Position numbers and translations under genes: made by a program. 5,561 bases of DNA from JAKLDO01 sp035354435 (GTDB lineage Bacteria; UBP6; UBA1177), in contig DAOQAY010000169.1 of the NCBI GenBank assembly GCA_035354435.1, forward strand, positions 1 through 5,561, in the 5' to 3' direction. Below are positions 1-5,542 of this stretch, piece after piece. The notes under the pieces are model-generated. The model was not told where the DNA came from. It ran no database searches and saw nothing but the letters and a program-made list of their open reading frames with translations. Every line of letters begins with the position of its first letter. Positions within the stretch are counted from its first letter, which is position 1.

Positions 1-2
1 AA

Positions 3-401
3 AATGAGATCAGCTGTTATGTTGTCAGCATGGTTTCCAGCGGCTCTAAGGTTTTTGTTCCGGTCGAGTCAGCAGATCAAATGGGGCTTAGAACTCTTAC
101 CGAAAGAAAATGCGCTGAAGATGTTTACGGCTGTTTCAAACACAGAAACACAGAACTTTTAAAAATGAACTGGAATAAAAGATACCGATTTTTGCAGGAT
201 AAAATGAAATCCGGTAAAATAAACGATGTCGCTTCAGTAATTTCAGATCTTCTTTTTCTTAAAAACAAAAAAGGATTGAGCTACGGTGAAGACAGACTTC
301 TTTCTGAAGCTGAAGAAATACTGTCTACTGAACTTGCAATAACAGAAAATCTCCCTAAACAGGATATCATTTTAAAAATTCATAAAAGTTTCAAGAACTG
401 A
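3..401 (+). CDS. CarD/CdnL-family transcription regulator, C-terminal part (5' end outside window)
   Basis: The open frame runs from the window edge to TGA at 399-401, so the true start lies upstream; the ATG at 30 sits inside the domain and is not a likely start. CarD/CdnL proteins bind RNA polymerase beta through an N-terminal RID (Tudor-like) domain and stabilise promoter open complexes, often at rRNA promoters. Seen here is the end of the RID domain, with a KVFVPV strand and the SADQMGLR segment that resemble the usual 'VPVdkAdeiGLR', followed by the all-helical C-terminal domain. That domain carries NWNKRYRF (Trp codon at 171-173, the family Trp that wedges into the minor groove next to the -10 element), then KMKSGKINDVASVISDL, and the LSYGEDRLLSEAEEIL helix typical of the family ('LS..E..LL..A..iL..El'). 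The C-terminus is of normal length. The family call is firm; which promoters it acts on cannot be read from this window. Confidence 0.92.
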   Translation, partial: NEISCYVVSMVSSGSKVFVPVESADQMGLRTLTERKCAEDVYGCFKHRNTELLKMNWNKRYRFLQDKMKSGKINDVASVISDLLFLKNKKGLSYGEDRLLSEAEEILSTELAITENLPKQDIILKIHKSFKN

Positions 402-420
402 ACATTAATTAAATATTTTA

Positions 421-450
421 TTGCTATTTTATCCATCTTTTTATTATTAT
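421..450 (+). promoter_or_regulatory. Possible weak sigma-70 promoter for the small gene and porin
   Basis: TTGCTA (421-426, 4 of 6 to TTGACA) and TATTAT (445-450, 5 of 6 to TATAAT) are separated by 18 bases in the gap after the CarD-family gene. A start near 457 would leave a short leader that still contains the ribosome binding site at 464-469. The stretch is very T-rich, so chance matches are likely. Read-through from the CarD-family gene is an equal possibility, since no terminator is visible between them. Confidence 0.25.
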
Positions 451-463
451 CACTTGAACTTTC

Positions 464-469
464 AGGTGA
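464..469 (+). promoter_or_regulatory. Ribosome binding site that selects ATG 475
   Basis: AGGTGA stands five bases before the ATG at 475. The frame is open further upstream to a TTG at 421, but that codon has no Shine-Dalgarno-like sequence before it. This favours the shorter protein. Confidence 0.6.
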
Positions 470-474
470 AAGAT

Positions 475-831
475 ATGATTTCATTATTTCCAGACACACT
501 TGTAACCGGTATTGACAAATGGCATATCGAAAATCTGATGAACTGTAATTTTTTCTGGTTCGGGCATCCGTTTGAAAAATCAATTGCGAAAGGATTTATT
601 TTTACAGAAAAGCCTTTTTTAACAAAGATAGACTTTACGGTGATAGTTGATCTGGAAGACGCTTCCCACTTGAATCCGTTGACCTTTTCTACGAGCAACA
701 CTATTTTTTATTCTGAAAACTGGAACCATAGTGCGTCACAGGTTGCCTCATTTATAAAAAATATTATCTATTTCAACAACAGCAAAGAATATTTCATAAA
801 AAAAAACCATGTAATGCTATGTGAGGCGTAA
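475..831 (+). CDS. Unrecognised small protein, 118 aa
   Basis: I do not recognise this protein. The ATG at 475 is chosen because AGGTGA precedes it at good spacing. The product is rich in aromatic residues (many Phe, several Trp and Tyr) with alternating hydrophobic stretches such as KIDFTVIVDLED that look like beta strands, and a C-terminal segment around ASQVASFIKNII that looks helical. No membrane helix or signal peptide is seen from this start. It ends with TAA at 829-831, one base before the ATG of the porin gene, and the porin's ribosome binding site lies inside its last codons, so translational coupling is likely. That arrangement is the best argument that the gene is real. A signal-peptide-like stretch at 408-474 in another frame raises the possibility that the protein is exported and the gene is frameshifted here. 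A role linked to the outer-membrane protein is inference only. Confidence 0.6.
   Translation: MISLFPDTLVTGIDKWHIENLMNCNFFWFGHPFEKSIAKGFIFTEKPFLTKIDFTVIVDLEDASHLNPLTFSTSNTIFYSENWNHSASQVASFIKNIIYFNNSKEYFIKKNHVMLCEA
821..826 (+). promoter_or_regulatory. Ribosome binding site that selects ATG 833 for the porin
   Basis: GTGAGG lies six bases before ATG 833 and overlaps the last codons of the preceding small gene. The GTG at 821, in frame with the porin, is part of this site rather than a start. Starting at 833 gives a standard signal peptide beginning MKKMFLL. Confidence 0.75.
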
Positions 832-832
832 A

Positions 833-2326
833 ATGAAAAAAATGTTTCTGTTATCAATTATTTTATTTATGACTATTGGTTTATTTTCTGAAGAAAAACC
901 GGCAGCAGAAGCCCCAAAGCCTGTTGCAGAAGAACCGACTGCTGTTGCTGCCGAGCAGCCTGCGACTGCTCCTGTTGAGGAAAAAAAAGACAGCACTGAT
1001 CTGAATGAGCTTGCAAAACAACTTGAACAGTTGAAAAAAGATTCCGAAAAAAGAGATCAGGAACTCCTTAAGAACCGTAGTGAAATGGATATCTTGAAAG
1101 AAGAACTTAAAAGAATTAAAGAAGAAAAAACTAAAGAAAAAGCTGTTGAAAAGATCGAAAAAAAGCTTTCAGAAGATAAAAAACCTGAAAAAACCATTAC
1201 TTTTAAACCATACGGTTTTTTTGAGCTTTATGGTTATGGTAATGATGCTGTTTTCTCATACAATGATCTGATGGTGTATGTTTCCAATGAGAAAAAATCA
1301 ACAGCAAATATAAGTGCAAGAAACACAAGACTCGGGCTTGACATTGCAGTGCCTTACATAACTTCTTTCGATCTTTCAGGCAGATTTGAAGTAGACTTTT
1401 TCGGTTCTCTGCCTGATTCTGCGAATTCCGAAGCAAGTACCGGAATAAGAATGAGACATGCTTTTTTCAATATTTCAAAAACATTTAAATCAAAAACCAC
1501 GATAGCTCTTCTTGCCGGACAGACCTGGGCGACTGCAATAATTCCTATATTTCCGAGCGTTATCAACCCTGCAGCAGGCTGGGGTGCCGGAAACCCGTGG
1601 AACAGGCTTCCACTTGCCGAGCTTTCACTTGTCCAAAGTGCTGGCAAAATTGACATGGGATTAAAATTTGCAGCAGTAAAACCTATATCGGGAGCAAGTG
1701 CGAACAGAAAATCATTTATTGAAATAAATATTGACGCTGGAGACGCATCACATTGGCCCAGCCTTCAAAGTCAGATATTCTTAAAAAGTAATTTTTCGAT
1801 GGTTAACTTTTACTGGGCTGCTGGCGGAGCTTATGGCAGAGAAAATTATACCGGAGGAATTAAAATAAATGGCGAAAACACACCGACATTCGGAGACGAA
1901 GTGGAAGTCTGGCTGTTCGACACCGCACTTCAACTAACACACAAATATGCAGAAATACAAGGCAAATTCTTTATCGGCGAAAATCTGGATATGTTTGGAG
2001 TATTCGGCGGAAGTCTTATAAAAGACAAACAGGGTTATGTTAAGGATTCAATGAGAGCAATGGGATACTGGGCCGAACTTTCATTGAAACCTTTCAAAGG
2101 AATGAGACTTTCAACAGGACTTGGGGCTGAACTTTCCGACATAAATAACAAAGCTTCTTATAGCGATATAATATATGATAAAAACAGCACTTTCTGGATA
2201 TCAGCTTTTTACACCCTTTATGACCACTTTACGACTGGTTTCGAATGGCAGAACACCGTTACAACAAAAGACAGGGAAAAGCTTGGAGGCAACAGCTTTA
2301 TGGGAAGTCTGAGATTTTCTTTTTAA
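833..2326 (+). CDS. DcaP-like outer-membrane porin with N-terminal coiled coil, 497 aa
   Basis: This is an exported outer-membrane beta-barrel protein, probably a diffusion channel for small anionic or organic solutes by analogy with the trimeric DcaP porins. Residues 1-19 form a signal peptide (MKKM, a hydrophobic core, then LFS before EE). Residues 20-54 are an Ala/Pro/Glu-rich linker, and about 56-113 a Lys/Glu-rich coiled coil. From about 122 to the end are alternating amphipathic strands. Landmarks shared with DcaP-type proteins are KPYGFFELYGYG (125-136), RNTRLGLD (163-170), EVDFFG (186-191), RMRHAF (206-211) and LLAGQTW (226-232). The chain ends LRFSF, with the terminal Phe recognised by the BAM assembly machinery. 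DcaP proteins also have an N-terminal coiled coil that helps trimer formation, so the layout fits. It follows the 118-aa gene by one base and faces gmd, with 6 bases between the stops. The outer-membrane barrel is near certain; the DcaP family assignment is from remembered motifs, and the solute is unknown. Confidence 0.85.
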   Translation: MKKMFLLSIILFMTIGLFSEEKPAAEAPKPVAEEPTAVAAEQPATAPVEEKKDSTDLNELAKQLEQLKKDSEKRDQELLKNRSEMDILKEELKRIKEEKTKEKAVEKIEKKLSEDKKPEKTITFKPYGFFELYGYGNDAVFSYNDLMVYVSNEKKSTANISARNTRLGLDIAVPYITSFDLSGRFEVDFFGSLPDSANSEASTGIRMRHAFFNISKTFKSKTTIALLAGQTWATAIIPIFPSVINPAAGWGAGNPWNRLPLAELSLVQSAGKIDMGLKFAAVKPISGASANRKSFIEINIDAGDASHWPSLQSQIFLKSNFSMVNFYWAAGGAYGRENYTGGIKINGENTPTFGDEVEVWLFDTALQLTHKYAEIQGKFFIGENLDMFGVFGGSLIKDKQGYVKDSMRAMGYWAELSLKPFKGMRLSTGLGAELSDINNKASYSDIIYDKNSTFWISAFYTLYDHFTTGFEWQNTVTTKDREKLGGNSFMGSLRFSF

Positions 2327-2332
2327 CGGATA

Positions 2333-3478
2333 TCAATCACCATAATTATTTCTTACAAAGTAATTATTCTTAATAAGAAGTGCCTCTTTACCAGCCTCAA
2401 TGATATCTGACATGACCATTTCAACAGCCAGTTCCTCAACTGTTGTTTCTGCCGACCAGCCAAGTTTTTCAAGAGCTTTGTGCGGGTCTCCCTGAAGTAT
2501 TTCTACTTCTGTCGGTCTGAAATAGTTCCTGTCTATTTTTATTACAGACATTCCTTCAACAAGATTCTCACAATCTATGCCTGTGAGTTCAGCAACCTTT
2601 TCTTTATCAACAGACTTTATAAAACCTGTTTCGTCAATCCCTTCACCCTTAAATAAAATTTCAATTCCGGCCGCTTTAAATGCCAGCACAGCAAAATCTC
2701 TTATTGTCATCGTCTTTCCGGTTGCAATTACAAAATCATCCGGAGTTTCCTGCTGAAGCATAAGCCACATAGCTTTGACATAGTCCTTGGCATGTCCCCA
2801 GTCCCTTTTCGAGTCAAGATTGCCCAGATAAAGCATTTTCTGATGTCCGAGCAGTATCCTCGCGACAGCTCTGGTGATCTTTCTGGTTACGAAAGTTTCT
2901 CCTCTTCTTGGAGATTCATGATTAAAAAGTATACCGTTGCTTGCATGAATTCCATAAGCTTCACGGTAGTTTACAGTTATCCAGTACCCGTAAAGTTTTG
3001 CCGCACCGTATGGACTTCTGGGATAAAACGGTGTCGTTTCACTTTGCGGAATCTCAGCAACTTTTCCATAAAGCTCAGATGTTGAAGCCTGATAGAACTT
3101 TGTTTTGTCCACAAGATTAAGAATTCTTATACCTTCAAGAAGTCTGAGCGTGCCCAAAGCATCTGAATTTGCTGTATATTCCGCTGTTTCGAATGATACT
3201 TTTACATGTGACTGGGCAGCAAGATTGTATATTTCATCAGGCTGGACTTCCTGCATGATGCGGATCAGATTTGTCGCATCTGTGAGATCGCCGTAATGTA
3301 GTTTAAATTTTACATCTTTTTCATGGAGATCTTTATAAATATGATCTATCCGGTCTGTATTGAAAAGAGAACTTCTTCTTTTAATTCCATGTACTTCGTA
3401 TCCCTTTTTCAAAAGTAATTCGGCAAGATACGACCCATCCTGACCGGTAATTCCGGTAATTAATGCTTTTTTTGACAT
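2333..3478 (-). CDS. gmd: GDP-mannose 4,6-dehydratase, 381 aa
   Basis: This cytoplasmic NADP-dependent enzyme turns GDP-D-mannose into GDP-4-keto-6-deoxy-D-mannose, the branch point for GDP-L-fucose, GDP-D-rhamnose, GDP-perosamine and related sugars of surface glycans. The protein is full length for the family and closely resembles the E. coli enzyme. It shows the Rossmann motif GITGQDG (9-15), the KRRSS segment (33-37) whose arginines hold the NADP 2'-phosphate, the catalytic TSELYG stretch (Thr133, Glu135), and Tyr157/Lys161 in SPYGAAK. GDP-sugar binding segments follow: NHESPRRGETFVTRK (186-200), NLDSKRDWGHAKDYV (220-234) and YFRPTEVE (319-326). The ATG is preceded at five bases by AAGGA. 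It is the last gene of a three-gene operon, 11 bases after the epimerase gene. No GDP-fucose synthase (fcl) or GDP-rhamnose reductase (rmd) is in the window, so the final sugar is not determined. All catalytic residues are present. Confidence 0.97.
   Translation of the reverse strand: MSKKALITGITGQDGSYLAELLLKKGYEVHGIKRRSSLFNTDRIDHIYKDLHEKDVKFKLHYGDLTDATNLIRIMQEVQPDEIYNLAAQSHVKVSFETAEYTANSDALGTLRLLEGIRILNLVDKTKFYQASTSELYGKVAEIPQSETTPFYPRSPYGAAKLYGYWITVNYREAYGIHASNGILFNHESPRRGETFVTRKITRAVARILLGHQKMLYLGNLDSKRDWGHAKDYVKAMWLMLQQETPDDFVIATGKTMTIRDFAVLAFKAAGIEILFKGEGIDETGFIKSVDKEKVAELTGIDCENLVEGMSVIKIDRNYFRPTEVEILQGDPHKALEKLGWSAETTVEELAVEMVMSDIIEAGKEALLIKNNYFVRNNYGD
2342..2367. repeat. AT-rich inverted repeat at the convergent gene ends
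   Basis: ATAATTATTT (2342-2351) can pair with AAGTAATTAT (2358-2367) around a 6-base loop, with one G-T pair. It lies in the last codons of gmd, just past the porin stop. A second short palindrome (TTCTTA, A, TAAGAA) follows at 2367-2379. Neither has a GC-rich stem or a proper T-run, so this is at best a weak terminator or RNA-stabilising hairpin for the porin transcript. It may be only a product of the AT-rich codons Lys-Asn-Asn-Tyr and Arg-Asn-Asn-Tyr. Confidence 0.25.
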
Positions 3479-3489
3479 TTTTATCCTTA

Positions 3490-4527
3490 TTAAAGAATTT
3501 TTTTGAAAATTGCCAGAATTCCCTGCGCCCAGGCAACTCTATGACTGGTTCCTGTCGCTTTTGCAATAAACTCCTTGTTTTCCTGATACCACTTATAACT
3601 TCTTATAAGTGCCTGAGATTCATCATATTTCGGATTCCATTTAAGAATTTCACGCGCTTTGTCAACAGAAACGAAGCTGTCTTTATGCGCTGTTCCGTAA
3701 ACCCATTTGTATAAAGGAGATATATGAAGCCACTCAAAAACCATTAATGCAGGAATAACCAGCCATACCGGAGTGTGCATTATTTTTGAACCGCTTCCGG
3801 CATATTCACAAAGTGATCCCAGATAATCATTTGCTGTAAGATTTGAAACTGCTCCGATATTAAAAATGCCATTCGCTTTTTCATTGCTTGAAGAATATGC
3901 AAGATAGACAGCTTCGCACAGATCATCAACTTCAAGAAGCTGATATCTGTTCTTTCCGTTACCTATCATTGGAATTTTATGCCCTTCTTCAACCCAGTTA
4001 AAGAGGATCTGGAAAACGCCCAGCCTGTGTGTTCCGATAAAAGTTTTAGGCCTGATAGTAGTAATAAACAGACCTTTGTCTCTGAATTCATTACATAATT
4101 TCTCACCTGCGATCTTACTTTCGCCATATGGACCGACACCAATCATTTTATCAGTTTCAAATAATGGATGATGATCCGGAACGCCATAGACAGCGGTTGA
4201 TGATATCATTACGAACCTTTTCACTTTATTTTTAAGAGAAAGTGTCAGAACATTTCTGGTTCCGTCAACATTTGTTGAAAATATCTCTTTCCTTGACTCA
4301 AGAGGAAGGGCGGCGGCGGCATGAATTACCACATCTGTTTTTGAAGTAAGTTCATCCATTATCAACTCATCCCGCACATCACCTTTTATCAGCTTAACGC
4401 TTTGATCATATTCATTTTTATCATAATCAGCAATGTCAAGAAGAGTGACTTCCATTCCCTTTTCAACACATTTTCTTGCCATATGCAGACCGAAAAACCC
4501 TGCACCGCCGGTTATAAGTACTTTCAT
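3490..4527 (-). CDS. NAD-dependent epimerase/dehydratase (extended SDR), 345 aa
   Basis: This is a member of the extended short-chain dehydrogenase/reductase family, related to GalE-type sugar epimerases and 3-beta-HSD-like enzymes. The Rossmann motif GGAGFFG is at residues 7-13, with Asp31 after the second strand suggesting NAD rather than NADP. GDVRD (49-53) and HAAA (69-72) line the cofactor site. The catalytic triad is Ser110 (in ISSTAVYG), Tyr134 and Lys138 (in GPYGESK), followed by IRPKTFIG (158-165) in the substrate half. Residues about 253-270 are unusually hydrophobic (PVWLVIPALMVFEWLHI) and recall the membrane-associating segment of 3-beta-HSD-like members. That could place the active site near a lipid-linked substrate, which is inference. 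AGGAGG precedes the ATG at five bases. The gene lies 12 bases after the UbiA-type gene and 11 before gmd. The substrate is unknown: a nucleotide sugar, or a polyprenyl-phosphate pentose made by the upstream enzyme, are both possible. It is not clearly an rmd or fcl. Confidence 0.88.
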   Translation of the reverse strand: MKVLITGGAGFFGLHMARKCVEKGMEVTLLDIADYDKNEYDQSVKLIKGDVRDELIMDELTSKTDVVIHAAAALPLESRKEIFSTNVDGTRNVLTLSLKNKVKRFVMISSTAVYGVPDHHPLFETDKMIGVGPYGESKIAGEKLCNEFRDKGLFITTIRPKTFIGTHRLGVFQILFNWVEEGHKIPMIGNGKNRYQLLEVDDLCEAVYLAYSSSNEKANGIFNIGAVSNLTANDYLGSLCEYAGSGSKIMHTPVWLVIPALMVFEWLHISPLYKWVYGTAHKDSFVSVDKAREILKWNPKYDESQALIRSYKWYQENKEFIAKATGTSHRVAWAQGILAIFKKIL

Positions 4528-4539
4528 TTTTTCCTCCTG

Positions 4540-5409
4540 TTAATAAGCAAAAATTAGAAAAAGCAGAACCCAGAACAAAATTGTCAGTTGAAGGAATCTG
4601 TCTTTATAGACAATATCTGTAGGGCTGCCGCTTTTTTGAAAAACAAGCGTCAGCTGCATATATCTGAAAATTCCGAGTATTACAAAAAATGTTGTCATAT
4701 AAAGACTTTCTGTTCCAAAGTGCCCTTTAACTCCCGGATCAAGCGTATAAAGAAGATACGACACAATAAGCACGGCACTCATCACACTCATGGAAGCATT
4801 AATAAATTCAATGGAATACCCCTCGATGGATTTCCTTACTTCAATTCCTTTTTCAGCAAGAACGAGATCGTCTCTCCTTTTTGCAAAAGCGAGAAAAAGA
4901 CTCAAAAGAAATGTCATAATGATTATCCAGTGGGAAGGCAGTATGCCGTTTACCCCACCATATTCAGTTCCTGCAATCAATCTCATCAGAAAACCTGAAG
5001 AAACTATAAAAATATCAATCAGCGGAACATTTTTAAGTCCAAAAGAATATAACAGGTTTATAAAAAGATATATGCCTATTATCAAAGCAAGATTTTTTGA
5101 ACTCAAAACACTAACTGTAAAAGAAATGATCATAAATATAGCAGACAGGATTATCGCTGTTTTAATTTTGATCTTTCCTGAAGCTATCGGTCTACTCTTT
5201 TTCACAGGATGTGCCGCGTCGTTTTTAACATCTCTTATATCATTAATAATATAAATCGAACTTGCGGCAAAACAGAAAGCTGTAAATGCAAACATCGCAC
5301 TTTTCAACAGCTCAAGATCATTGATCTTTAAAGCAAAAAAGAGCGGAAAGAAAACAAGCAGGTTCTTTACATATTGTTTCGGTCGTATAAGTTTCAGAAA
5401 ACTGCCCAT
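4540..5409 (-). CDS. UbiA-family prenyltransferase, decaprenyl-phosphate phosphoribosyltransferase type, 289 aa
   Basis: This is an integral membrane protein of the UbiA superfamily, in the branch whose known member (mycobacterial Rv3806c) transfers 5-phosphoribose from PRPP to decaprenyl phosphate, the first step to polyprenyl-phosphate ribose and arabinose donors. The N-terminus has the family's LIRPKQYVKNLLVFFP (7-22). The first Asp-rich motif is NDIRDVKND (56-64), followed directly by HPVKKSRPIASG (67-78). The NDxxDxxxDxxHPxKxxRPIAxG form is the mark of this branch, not of quinone or heme prenyltransferases. Further landmarks are YSFGLKNVPLID (121-132), FLMRLIAG (140-147), KRRDDL (177-182) and the C-terminal SPTDIVYKDR (262-271). 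About eight to nine hydrophobic membrane segments are visible. It is the first gene of the operon: a near-consensus promoter lies just upstream, and GAGGAGG stands four bases before the ATG. The branch call is strong. Whether the acceptor is decaprenyl or undecaprenyl phosphate, and whether PRPP is the donor here, is inference. Confidence 0.87.
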   Translation of the reverse strand: MGSFLKLIRPKQYVKNLLVFFPLFFALKINDLELLKSAMFAFTAFCFAASSIYIINDIRDVKNDAAHPVKKSRPIASGKIKIKTAIILSAIFMIISFTVSVLSSKNLALIIGIYLFINLLYSFGLKNVPLIDIFIVSSGFLMRLIAGTEYGGVNGILPSHWIIIMTFLLSLFLAFAKRRDDLVLAEKGIEVRKSIEGYSIEFINASMSVMSAVLIVSYLLYTLDPGVKGHFGTESLYMTTFFVILGIFRYMQLTLVFQKSGSPTDIVYKDRFLQLTILFWVLLFLIFAY

Positions 5410-5435
5410 TAAACCTCCTCAAAAAAATCATAAGG

Positions 5436-5463
5436 ATTATATCTTGCTGTATTGGATAGTCAA
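5436..5463 (-). promoter_or_regulatory. Strong sigma-70-type promoter of the glycan operon
   Basis: Read on the minus strand, TTGACT (5458-5463, 5 of 6 to TTGACA) is followed after 16 bases by a perfect TATAAT (5436-5441). Transcription should start near 5429, giving a leader of only about 20 bases that is mostly the GAGGAGG ribosome binding site (5414-5420). There is no room for a leader riboswitch or attenuator. It lies about 80 bases beyond the 3' end of the 5S rRNA remnant and in the same direction. Confidence 0.75.
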
Positions 5464-5482
5464 AGAATCATTGAAAGTGGTG

Positions 5483-5498
5483 AGAATTTTTTAATTCT
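5483..5498. repeat. Short inverted repeat upstream of the promoter
   Basis: AGAATT (5483-5488) and AATTCT (5493-5498) form a 6-bp stem with a TTTT loop. The pentamer GGTGA occurs directly repeated at 5479-5483 and 5501-5505, 22 bases apart and flanking the hairpin. The stem is AT-rich and has no T-run after it on either strand, so it is not a normal terminator. It lies some 20 bases upstream of the -35 element and could be a protein-binding site; no regulator is identified. Confidence 0.3.
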
Positions 5499-5533
5499 GA
5501 GGTGAAGAACTTGTCTTAAAAAACTTATGGAAT

Positions 5534-5542
5534 AAAAAAAAA
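5534..5542 (-). terminator. T-run directly after the 5S rRNA end, probable rRNA operon terminator
   Basis: Nine A on the plus strand give U9 in a minus-strand transcript, beginning directly after the 5S-like 3' end. No separate hairpin lies between them. The terminal helix of 5S rRNA, whose 5' arm would be outside the window, would supply the stem. The stem is therefore inferred, not seen. Confidence 0.5.

Noticed and set aside
421..474. Longer version of the small gene starting at TTG 421
   Set aside because: No Shine-Dalgarno-like sequence precedes TTG 421, and the added residues come from a T-rich gap. AGGTGA before ATG 475 explains the start better.
462..701. 79-aa open frame on the minus strand opposite the small gene
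   Set aside because: It has no ribosome binding site that stands out and no recognisable motif, and it overlaps the better-supported plus-strand gene, so it looks like a shadow frame.
821..832. GTG at 821 as the porin start
   Set aside because: GTGAGG is the ribosome binding site for ATG 833, which gives a clean signal peptide. A start at 821 would add MRRK and lacks its own site.
1354..1656. 100-aa minus-strand open frame inside the porin gene
   Set aside because: It lies fully opposite a well-supported barrel gene and shows no family motif, so it is a shadow.
4790..5254. 154-aa plus-strand open frame opposite the UbiA-type gene
   Set aside because: Its hydrophobic look mirrors the membrane segments on the other strand. 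The minus-strand gene has conserved motifs and operon context; this one has none.
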